Part shown: positions 1 to 5,246 of the stretch, in pieces
Layout: each line of letters starts with the position of its first letter
Numbering within the stretch: position 1 is the first letter of the stretch
Assembly (NCBI GenBank): GCA_030044485.1
Contig: JASHVQ010000229.1
Span: 1-8,019, forward strand
Length of the DNA stretch: 8,019 bases
Source of the DNA: Methylovirgula sp.
GTDB lineage: Bacteria > Pseudomonadota > Alphaproteobacteria > Rhizobiales > Beijerinckiaceae
Direction: 5' to 3'
Position numbers and translations under genes: made by a program
Notes under the pieces: model-generated
What the model saw: only the letters and a program-made list of their open reading frames with translations
What the model was told of the DNA's origin: nothing
Databases searched by the model: none

Positions 1-461
1 TGCTCGCCCTCAACGCCACCATCGAGGCGGCGCGCGCCGGCGAGGCGGGACGCGGCTTCGCTGTCGTCGCCCAGGAGGTCAAGACGCTCGCCACGCAGAC
101 GGCGCGCGCGACGCAGGACATTTCCGGCCAGATCGCCGACATTCAGGCGGCGACGGAGAATTCCGTCTCGGCCATCGACACTATCCAGGCCAAGATCGGC
201 GAGATCGAGCAGATCTCGGCCATCATCGCCTCAGCGGTCCAGGAACAGGGCGCTTCGACACAGGAAATAGCCCGCAACGTGCGCTCCGCGGCATCCGGCA
301 CGACGGCCATGTCGAATTTCGTGGAAAGCGTCGCCAAAGCCGTCGTGGCGACGAGCGAGAGCGTCGAATCGGTGGTCGACCTCGCCCGCGATCTCGACAA
401 TCTCGCCGCTTCGATGACCGCCGACGTGCGCACCTTCGCCGAAGCCTTGGACGCCGCCTAG
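1..461 (+). CDS. Methyl-accepting chemotaxis protein, C-terminal signalling part (5' end outside window)
   Basis: Read in the frame starting at base 3, this gives 152 residues ending at TAG (459-461). The first residues, [16 protein letters not shown] followed by [13 protein letters not shown], are the hallmark of the cytoplasmic hairpin tip of chemoreceptors, which docks CheA and CheW. After this comes a long heptad-rich helix with the usual [13 protein letters not shown] segment, the descending arm of the coiled coil. The sensor, any membrane segments and HAMP lie upstream and cannot be judged. The C terminus (TFAEALDAA) has no NWETF-like tether for CheR/CheB. Family knowledge: such receptors control CheA autophosphorylation and so flagellar bias or another Che output. 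Ligand unknown. Followed by a 74-bp gap and a gene on the same strand with unrelated function. Confidence 0.95.
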   Translation, partial: LALNATIEAARAGEAGRGFAVVAQEVKTLATQTARATQDISGQIADIQAATENSVSAIDTIQAKIGEIEQISAIIASAVQEQGASTQEIARNVRSAASGTTAMSNFVESVAKAVVATSESVESVVDLARDLDNLAASMTADVRTFAEALDAA

Positions 462-467
462 GGCGGC
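453..467 (+). repeat. 6-bp inverted repeat around the MCP stop codon
   Basis: GCCGCC (453-458) and GGCGGC (462-467) flank the TAG stop, so the transcript could form a GC-only stem with a 3-nt loop. No T-tract follows, so this is not a typical intrinsic terminator; it may be only a product of Ala codons plus high GC. Confidence 0.35.
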
Positions 468-500
468 CGGGCGCCATTCCCTAGGGGCGGCCGGCGCATT
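457..500 (+). repeat. Imperfect 21-22 bp direct repeat after the MCP gene
   Basis: The stretch 457-478 recurs at 480-500. Both begin CCTAGGG, continue with CGGCCGG and end in ATT, and differ only by single-base insertions or deletions (one more G after CCTA in the second copy, one G and one C fewer later). The first copy contains the MCP stop codon. It looks like a small local tandem duplication; function unknown. Confidence 0.6.
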
Positions 501-535
501 AGATTAGAGCCGATCGATACCGGGCGTCGGCGGAC

Positions 536-1357
536 ATGAAAATTTCCCTGATCCAGATGAATTCGCGCCAGGCGAAGGCGGCGAATATCGCCGCCGCGAC
601 CGATCTCATCGAGCGCGCCGTGGCGGAAGAACAGCCCGATTGGGTGTGCCTGCCCGAATGTTTCGACTTTCTCGGCGGAACCCGCGCCGAGAAGCGCGAA
701 GCCGCCGAGATCCTCGGCGAAGGTCCCGCCTATCGCGCCATGCAGGACCTGGCGCGCAAGCACGGCATTTTCGTGCATGCCGGCTCGATCCTCGAAAGGA
801 TCGCCGGCCAGGAGCTCATCCACAATACGACCCTGGTCTTCGACCGCGCCGGCAAAGAAATCGCCCGCTATCGCAAGATCCACATGTTCGACATCACCGC
901 GCCGGACGGAACGCAATATCACGAGAGTTCAGCCTTCAAGGCCGGCAATGCCGCCGTCACCTATGATTGCGAAGGCCTCATTGTCGGCTGCGCGATCTGC
1001 TACGACCTGCGCTTTCCCGACCTCTTTCAAGTCTTGGCCGAAAAAGGCGCGGAGATGATCGCCTTGCCCTCGGCCTTCACTTTGCTGACCGGCAAGGATC
1101 ATTGGGAGGTGCTTTGCCGGGCGCGGGCCATCGAGACGGAAGCCTATTTCTGCGCTCCGGCGCAGACCGGCACGCATCATGTCGGCGGCGACGTGCGCTC
1201 GACTTACGGCCATTCGCTCGTCGTCGATCCTTGGGGGCATGTGACGGCGCGGGCCTCAGACGGGGTCGGCATCGTCTCGACGCGCATCGACCGCAATCTC
1301 GTTGCCAAAGTGCGCGCCCAGATTCCGGTTGCCCGGCATAAGGTCAGGATTCGCTAG
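536..1357 (+). CDS. Carbon-nitrogen hydrolase (nitrilase superfamily, Nit1/Nit2-like amidase)
   Basis: A 273-residue protein of normal length for the Nit branch of the nitrilase superfamily. The catalytic triad is visible: Glu41 in LPECF, Lys114 in YRKIHMFD (112-119) and the nucleophile Cys155 in CYDLRFP (155-161). A further conserved Glu130 sits in YHES. RKIHMFD and CYDLRFP are typical of Nit proteins, which hydrolyse amides of deaminated glutathione (Nit1) or alpha-ketoglutaramate (Nit2/omega-amidase), so cytosolic metabolite repair is the likely role. The exact substrate cannot be fixed from sequence. The ATG at 536 is chosen because MKISLIQMNS is the usual family N terminus; the Shine-Dalgarno is weak (CGG only). 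Its last 14 bp overlap the convergent PilZ gene. The usual rhizobial neighbour grxC is not upstream here. Confidence 0.92.
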   Translation: MKISLIQMNSRQAKAANIAAATDLIERAVAEEQPDWVCLPECFDFLGGTRAEKREAAEILGEGPAYRAMQDLARKHGIFVHAGSILERIAGQELIHNTTLVFDRAGKEIARYRKIHMFDITAPDGTQYHESSAFKAGNAAVTYDCEGLIVGCAICYDLRFPDLFQVLAEKGAEMIALPSAFTLLTGKDHWEVLCRARAIETEAYFCAPAQTGTHHVGGDVRSTYGHSLVVDPWGHVTARASDGVGIVSTRIDRNLVAKVRAQIPVARHKVRIR

Positions 1358-1709
1358 GGCACTCCGCGGCGGGCGTGACGCCTGGCTCGTCCCAAAAATC
1401 CAAAAGCTTGCGCGGCGCGGCATTGGGGAAGACGGCGACGTTCTCCGGAGAAGCGCGAAATTCGACCCCGCAGGCCTTGCCCAAGCGCCATTTCAGCCGG
1501 GCATCGAGACGCATTTCCTTCTTCGCAACGTGCAGCACGAAGTCGTGCGGCAACATCACGCCGTCTCCGAGCGCCAGCCGCGCACCGCCTTGGCTGGCGT
1601 TGCGCAGCGTGCAGTCGAGCGTCGAAAATCCGCCGTCGAGCTCGATGCGGCCGCCCAGGCAGGTTCGCCGCCGCGCGTGATGACGCCGCTCGGATATCGA
1701 ATTTTCCAT
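1344..1709 (-). CDS. PilZ-domain protein (putative c-di-GMP binding)
   Basis: A 121-residue, single-domain PilZ protein. Both c-di-GMP contact motifs are readable: RxxxR at Arg9-Arg13 within ERRHHARRR, and (D/N)xSxxG at Asn37-Ala-Ser39-Gln-Gly-Gly42. A typical PilZ strand pair ends in RLKWR...CGVEF (71-84). No membrane segment or second domain, so it probably acts as a cytosolic c-di-GMP receptor; its partner is unknown. The start at 1709 is forced: an in-frame TAA lies directly before the ATG, and later starts would cut the RxxxR motif. There is no Shine-Dalgarno just upstream, and a TATAAA lies 8 bp before the ATG, so a leaderless mRNA is possible. The 3' end overlaps the nitrilase gene on the other strand by 14 bp. 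Confidence 0.88.
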   Translation of the reverse strand: MENSISERRHHARRRTCLGGRIELDGGFSTLDCTLRNASQGGARLALGDGVMLPHDFVLHVAKKEMRLDARLKWRLGKACGVEFRASPENVAVFPNAAPRKLLDFWDEPGVTPAAECPSES

Positions 1710-1717
1710 TTATGGAT

Positions 1718-1723
1718 TTTATA
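1718..1723 (-). promoter_or_regulatory. Possible -10 element of the PilZ gene (leaderless start?)
   Basis: Read on the minus strand this is TATAAA, with 8 bp between it and the ATG. A transcript from it would begin at or next to the start codon, in keeping with the missing Shine-Dalgarno. No good -35 was found 16-18 bp further upstream, so support is weak. Confidence 0.3.
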
Positions 1724-1768
1724 CCGTCGCACCTCGGCGGCGCCCGTCCCCGAAAGCCGAGTCGGGCG

Positions 1769-1783
1769 TTTATTCTCCGTTAA
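1769..1783 (-). promoter_or_regulatory. Near-consensus CtrA box upstream of the PilZ gene
   Basis: On the minus strand the bases read TTAA-CGGAGAA-TAAA, followed by C. This matches the CtrA consensus TTAA-N7-TTAA at 7 of 8 fixed positions, with exact 7-base spacing. It lies 60-74 bp upstream of the PilZ start codon. CtrA is the cell-cycle and motility regulator of most alphaproteobacteria, and PilZ/c-di-GMP genes are among its known targets. Binding here is inferred. Confidence 0.45.
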
Positions 1784-1832
1784 CCTAAACGCTGCGGGTT
1801 CCGCTTCGCGCCAAGACGACCCAGGCCGCATC

Positions 1833-3251
1833 TTAGCGCGATTGCGCCTGCGATTGCTCGATCTCGGGCGGCGGAAGCACGTTGAATTGCGCTTTCTGCT
1901 CGTCGTTCAATGTGGCGTAGAAAGCCCGCAAAGCCGGCGAGATCGCCTTGACGGCGTCGGCCATGGCGTCGAGCCGCCTGGTGATGGCATCGAATCGCTC
2001 GGTCTGCGTCTGCGGCATGGTCGTGGGGCAGGAGGATTGCATCGTGCTCGCGGCCTTTGAGGATGCATCCTTCAACTTATTGAACGCGGCGATCTGCTCC
2101 TGACCCGCCGGCTTGATCGCCTGTTCGATCTGATCGGTCGGAAGATTGGCGAAATTCTCCGCCTGGTCGGAGCAGAGGTCACCCAGGCCGTCGGCTGCCG
2201 TGACAGTTTCCTTCCGATGCCGGCGCCCGCCGAGCGCGATGGCGTCGAAGCGGCGCCGCTGTTTGTCGTCGAGCGAATTGTCGAGCGCGATCAGCGGCGC
2301 GCGGACGATCTGCACCGCCTGCGACATGGCTTCGATCCGCTTGCCGACGGCAGCGAGCCGGTCCACCGGCGTGAGCGGCGGCGAGTTTGGGCAGGAGGCC
2401 TGCAAAATGCCGTCGGCCTTGGCTGAAGCCGTTTTCAGATCCGCCAAGATGGCGCTTTGGTCATCTTCGGGTCGAATGGCTTTCGCGATCCGCTCGACGG
2501 GCAGATCTGCAATCCCCGGGGCAAGCGCCGCGCATGTCGCGCCGGCTTCGGCGAGGTAATCCGCGGCACGCGGCGGCGGGCTTTGCGAATTATCGGCCGA
2601 AGCATAGACCGTATAGGGCTCCTCCTCCCAACCGTAGAACTCGGGATAGTCGTAGCCAGGCCAAAAGATCGAGGAGAAGAGATCGTAAGGACCGTAGTCG
2701 AAGAAAGGATCGTAGAAATCATAGGGCCAAAGCGCGAAGGACAGGAGATCGCCATAGAAGAAAGGCCAGAAAACCGGCCCGGCCCAGCCATAGCCCCAAC
2801 CATATCCTCCATAGCCGCCATACCTGTTCCACACCCCCCAGCCGTGCCGGTTGCCAAAGCCGTTATGACCCAAGTCGGCATGCGCGAAACGCCCGCCGAA
2901 GCCGGCAAGTCCGCGATGGTCGAAAGCCCCGTGCGCCGCGAAATGTGCGCCGCCGAAGCGCGTCGCGCCGAAATGCGCGGTGCCGAAATTTCGCCCCGCG
3001 AAATGCATGCCGCCAAAACGGCGCGCGCCAAAATGCCATCCGCCGAAGCGGGCGCCGCCGAAATGCATGCCCCCAAAATGGCCGCCGCTGAAGCCGCCAA
3101 AGCCGCCGCCATGAAAGCCGCCGAAGCCGCCGCCATGGAAGCCACCGAAGCCGCCGCCGCGGAACGCAAAACTACTCTCCGCCGGCAGCAGCGTCAGGGC
3201 GGACGCAACGCAAAGGCCTATGGCCGCATAGATTTTCGTCAGCCGCCGCAT
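1833..3251 (-). CDS. Secreted Gly/Phe-repeat protein with two tandem LTXXQ (Spy/CpxP-like) domains
   Basis: A 472-residue exported protein. Residues 1-29 form a signal peptide (MRRLTK, hydrophobic core 9-22, probable cleavage after SFA29). Residues 32-55 are three copies of an 8-residue unit, GGGFGGF(H/S). Residues 56-105 are ten pentads with Phe always at position four (e.g. GMHFG, GARFG, GWHFG). Residues 141-214 are dominated by Trp, Tyr, Phe, Asp and Pro. Two homologous domains follow, about 240-337 and 360-457, each with a Cys pair (240/287 and 360/408) and an LTXXQ-type motif (LDNSLDDKQRRRF; LNDEQKAQF). Family knowledge: LTXXQ proteins such as Spy and CpxP act in the periplasm in envelope stress and as chaperones. 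Similar proteins are common but uncharacterised in rhizobia. The start is backed by a GGAGG and a perfect CtrA box. Precise function unknown. Confidence 0.85.
   Translation of the reverse strand: MRRLTKIYAAIGLCVASALTLLPAESSFAFRGGGFGGFHGGGFGGFHGGGFGGFSGGHFGGMHFGGARFGGWHFGARRFGGMHFAGRNFGTAHFGATRFGGAHFAAHGAFDHRGLAGFGGRFAHADLGHNGFGNRHGWGVWNRYGGYGGYGWGYGWAGPVFWPFFYGDLLSFALWPYDFYDPFFDYGPYDLFSSIFWPGYDYPEFYGWEEEPYTVYASADNSQSPPPRAADYLAEAGATCAALAPGIADLPVERIAKAIRPEDDQSAILADLKTASAKADGILQASCPNSPPLTPVDRLAAVGKRIEAMSQAVQIVRAPLIALDNSLDDKQRRRFDAIALGGRRHRKETVTAADGLGDLCSDQAENFANLPTDQIEQAIKPAGQEQIAAFNKLKDASSKAASTMQSSCPTTMPQTQTERFDAITRRLDAMADAVKAISPALRAFYATLNDEQKAQFNVLPPPEIEQSQAQSR
1881..2174 (-). other. LTXXQ domain, second copy (residues ~360-457)
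   Basis: C-terminal copy of the duplicated domain. It runs from Cys360 through NLPTDQIEQAIKP, a helix, Cys408 and the ALRAFYATLNDEQKAQF segment. It aligns with the first copy at an offset of about 120 residues, including both cysteines and the Asp-x-x-Gln (here NDEQ) of the motif. Confidence 0.75.
2241..2534 (-). other. LTXXQ domain, first copy (residues ~240-337)
   Basis: N-terminal copy of the duplicated domain. It holds Cys240, DLPVERIAKAIRP, Cys287 and LIALDNSLDDKQRRRF. The spacing between its cysteines (47 residues) matches the second copy (48), which fits one disulfide per domain in an oxidising periplasm. Confidence 0.75.
2937..3158 (-). repeat. Coding tandem repeats: 3 x 24 bp, then 10 x 15 bp
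   Basis: Bases 3087-3158 encode three octapeptides GGGFGGF(H/S) that are nearly identical at DNA level (24-bp period). Bases 2937-3086 encode ten pentapeptides of the form [GAT]-x-[HRN]-F-[GA] (the first has G-G-H-F-G). Phe recurs every fifth residue without a break. The octad DNA similarity suggests recent slippage or duplication; the pentads are more diverged and seem held by selection on Phe spacing. Confidence 0.8.
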
Positions 3252-3256
3252 GGAAT

Positions 3257-3261
3257 CCTCC
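3257..3261 (-). promoter_or_regulatory. Shine-Dalgarno GGAGG of the LTXXQ gene
   Basis: On the minus strand GGGAGGATTCC leads into the ATG at 3251. The near-perfect Shine-Dalgarno sits 5 nt before it and fixes this start, which also gives an intact signal peptide. Confidence 0.8.
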
Positions 3262-3303
3262 CGCGCTAAGCCCGCCCCTTTCGGCGGAAACGCGCGAAGT
3301 TCC

Positions 3304-3318
3304 TTAAGCGTTGCTTAA
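3304..3318 (-). promoter_or_regulatory. Perfect CtrA box upstream of the LTXXQ gene
   Basis: TTAA (3304-3307), seven bases (GCGTTGC), then TTAA (3315-3318): an exact TTAA-N7-TTAA match. It is also a near palindrome (TTAAGC / GCTTAA around GTT), so it reads as a box on both strands. It lies 53-67 bp upstream of the LTXXQ start codon, a usual promoter distance, while the flanking pgeF gene ends here. Control by CtrA is inferred from this match. Confidence 0.6.
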
Positions 3319-3343
3319 TTTTTCTTTGAAGAACGGCGCGGGG

Positions 3344-3369
3344 CAAACCAAGGTTTGAGCGGGCGCTCA
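3344..3369 (-). repeat. Two adjacent short dyads at the 3' end of the pgeF operon
   Basis: TGAGCG-GG-CGCTCA (3356-3369) contains the pgeF stop codon. CAAACC-AA-GGTTTG (3344-3357) overlaps its outer bases. In the minus-strand transcript they would make alternative short stems just after translation ends. No U-tract follows directly, so a standard rho-independent terminator is not supported; 3' end protection or pausing is possible. Confidence 0.35.
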
Positions 3370-4125
3370 GCTTAGGACGATCGCCGCGAGGAGCCGGCCG
3401 TAATCGACCTCTTGGCGATGCACCGACCGGCGATAGGAAAAGCAGCGCGCTTCGTCGACATAAGTATCGACGCCGAGGTCCTCGAACTGGCCGATTCCCG
3501 CGGCTTTCAATCGCGCCGCGATAAACCGCGGCAGATCGAACATGAAATGATCCGGGCGCTGCGCCGGCCTGAAGAAGGCGGCGTTCTCGCTGCCCGCCGC
3601 GGCAAAGCGCGCAAAGAAATCCGCGCCCACCTCATATGAGTTCGGCCCGATGGTCGGGCCGAGCGCGGCGGCAATCGAAGCGCGCCGCGCCCCGAGCTTT
3701 TCCATCCGTCCGATAGTGGCTTCGAGAATGCCGCAAAGCGCGCCTTTCCAGCCGGCATGCGCGGCGGCAACGACTTGCGCATGGCGGTCGGCCAGAAGAA
3801 GCATGCCGCAGTCGGCGCCGGTGACGCCAAGTCCCAAGCCGGGCGCGGCAGTGACCAGCGCATCGCAGCGCGGCCGCTCGGCGAAGGGCGCCTCGACAAT
3901 AAGCGCCTCGGCCGAATGGATTTGAAACGGCACGAGCAGGCGTTCGCTCTCTATTCCGAGATGCGCCGCCATGCGCCGCCGGTTCTCGGCGACGCGCGCC
4001 GGATCGTCGTCCGAGCCCGTCCCGCCGTTCAAAGATTCATAGACGCCTTCCGATACGCCGCCGCGGCGCGCGAAGAAGGCATGCGCGATTCCTTCGAGGT
4101 TCTTGGCGCGCAGGGCCTCGGTCAT
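3367..4125 (-). CDS. pgeF: Peptidoglycan editing factor PgeF (YfiH/DUF152, Cu-oxidase_4 family)
   Basis: A 252-residue protein of normal length for the family. The three metal/active-site ligands are at the expected places: His70 in FQIHSAEAL, Cys106 in VTGADC and His123 in AAHAGW. Other hallmarks are ALGPTIGPNSYEVG (154-167) and CFSYRR (228-233) near the C terminus. Family knowledge: YfiH was annotated as laccase or polyphenol oxidase. In E. coli it prevents L-Ser replacing L-Ala in UDP-MurNAc peptides, and homologues act on purine nucleosides. The reading frame stays open to 4731 upstream, but that part lies over the methyltransferase gene, lacks family similarity and is Arg/Ala-rich shadow. 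The ATG at 4125 overlaps the upstream stop as ATGA. Third gene of the lgt operon. Confidence 0.93.
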   Translation of the reverse strand: MTEALRAKNLEGIAHAFFARRGGVSEGVYESLNGGTGSDDDPARVAENRRRMAAHLGIESERLLVPFQIHSAEALIVEAPFAERPRCDALVTAAPGLGLGVTGADCGMLLLADRHAQVVAAAHAGWKGALCGILEATIGRMEKLGARRASIAAALGPTIGPNSYEVGADFFARFAAAGSENAAFFRPAQRPDHFMFDLPRFIAARLKAAGIGQFEDLGVDTYVDEARCFSYRRSVHRQEVDYGRLLAAIVLS

Positions 4126-5246
4126 GGCGCAGGCCTGTCGCTCGCAAATCCCGGCGGCGCGCCAAATCCCGGCGGCGTCACCGCGAGAACCTTGAAAAGC
4201 TCCGCCATGCTCGCGCCCGGTCCCGACGTCGGCCCGGGCAGGGCGAGCCGCGCCAGCGCCATGTCGATCGACGCGCATTGCGCGGCATCGGCGTTGCGCT
4301 TTAGAACCGCGGCGCGTTGAAAGAGCCCGAGGCGCGCCAGAAACGTGCCTTGCGTCACAGGCCCGTAGGTCGCGGCTCCGGCTGCCTCCGCGGCGCGCGC
4401 CAAGGCCGCGAAATCGACATGCGCGGTCAGGTCCGCTTCGCCCGGTTCGCGCAACGGATCGGCCTGCCGATGCCCGCGCACGGCTTGCAGAGTGGCGCCG
4501 GGCCGGGTGCGCGCATGGCCATAGTCGATGACGAGCAGCACGCCGCCTTCGGCGGCGATATGCGCGCCAAGTCGGCCCATCAGCCTTTGCGCCGCAAGGC
4601 CGAGTTCGAGGATCGTGCCGAGCGGCAGAGCGGTCTCGGGCGGGACGGGCGCGGCGAATTCCGCCTTCGGCGCGGGGGCGAGGCCGAAACAAAATTCGCC
4701 GTTGGCGTCGATTCCGACCAGCCTTTCGCACCAGCCCGACGCGACCCGCACGTAATGGCGCACCGGCAACGCATCAAAGAATTCATTGGCGATGATGATG
4801 GCCGGGCCGGCCGGCAGCGACTCGACCGATTCATGCCAGGTGATCGGCACTTCCGAGGCGCCGAGCGCGCGGCGCTGTTCGGCGCCGAGCGGTTCGCTCA
4901 TCTCGACGAGATGCACGTCGAGCGCGGCGCGAAATTGCGGGGCAATGCGCACGGCGCGCAGAAAATCGGCCATCAGCGTGCCGCGCCCCGGACCCAGTTC
5001 GACAAGCCGCAGCGTGCCGGGCTCGCCCATCATGCGCCAGACCTCGGCCGCCCAGAGCCCGATCAATTCGCCAAACATCTGGTGGACTTCCGGCGCGGTG
5101 ATGAAATCGCCGTGCGCGCCGATCGGAACTTTTGAACGGTAGTAGCCGTGCACCGGATGCATGGCGGCAAGAGTCATGAAACGCTCGACGCTCATCGGTC
5201 CGTCTGCGGCGATCATGGCGGCAATCTCCCGGCCGAGCGGAGTCAT
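4122..5246 (-). CDS. Class I SAM-dependent methyltransferase, MidA/NDUFAF7 family
   Basis: 374 residues, a full-length member. Family signatures in order: MHPVHGYY (29-36), GDFITAPEVHQMFGELIG (46-63), the SAM-binding loop VELGPGRGTL (82-91), and ANEFFDALPV (153-162). The C terminus contains MAELFKVLAV. Family knowledge: the mitochondrial member NDUFAF7 dimethylates an arginine of the complex I subunit NDUFS2 during assembly, and MidA loss in Dictyostelium lowers complex I. A matching role on NuoD in bacteria is inferred and untested here. The ATG at 5246 overlaps the lgt stop (ATGA), and its own TGA overlaps the pgeF start, so translation is likely coupled through all three genes. Confidence 0.93.
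   Translation of the reverse strand: MTPLGREIAAMIAADGPMSVERFMTLAAMHPVHGYYRSKVPIGAHGDFITAPEVHQMFGELIGLWAAEVWRMMGEPGTLRLVELGPGRGTLMADFLRAVRIAPQFRAALDVHLVEMSEPLGAEQRRALGASEVPITWHESVESLPAGPAIIIANEFFDALPVRHYVRVASGWCERLVGIDANGEFCFGLAPAPKAEFAAPVPPETALPLGTILELGLAAQRLMGRLGAHIAAEGGVLLVIDYGHARTRPGATLQAVRGHRQADPLREPGEADLTAHVDFAALARAAEAAGAATYGPVTQGTFLARLGLFQRAAVLKRNADAAQCASIDMALARLALPGPTSGPGASMAELFKVLAVTPPGFGAPPGFASDRPAP

Noticed and set aside
1302..2060. 252-codon plus-strand open frame across the nitrilase end, PilZ gene and LTXXQ gene
   Set aside because: It spans three better supported genes, has no family signature and no ribosome binding site.
3047..3165. Repetitive GCC/GAA-rich DNA as a CRISPR-like or intergenic repeat array
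   Set aside because: The period is a multiple of three and in frame with the Gly-rich gene; it is coding repeat, with no spacers.
2457..3269. Long plus-strand open frame opposite the Gly-rich gene
   Set aside because: It is Ala/Glu/Lys-rich low-complexity sequence, the mirror of Gly/Phe codons in high-GC DNA. The minus-strand frame has a signal peptide, Shine-Dalgarno and recognisable domains.
4126..4731. N-terminal extension of the pgeF reading frame (about 200 extra residues)
   Set aside because: It lies wholly over the MidA-type gene, is Arg/Ala-rich with no family similarity, and a good start with an ATGA overlap exists at 4125.
4317..5135. 272-codon plus-strand open frame opposite the MidA-type gene
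   Set aside because: No recognisable motif; it is an antisense shadow of a clear methyltransferase.
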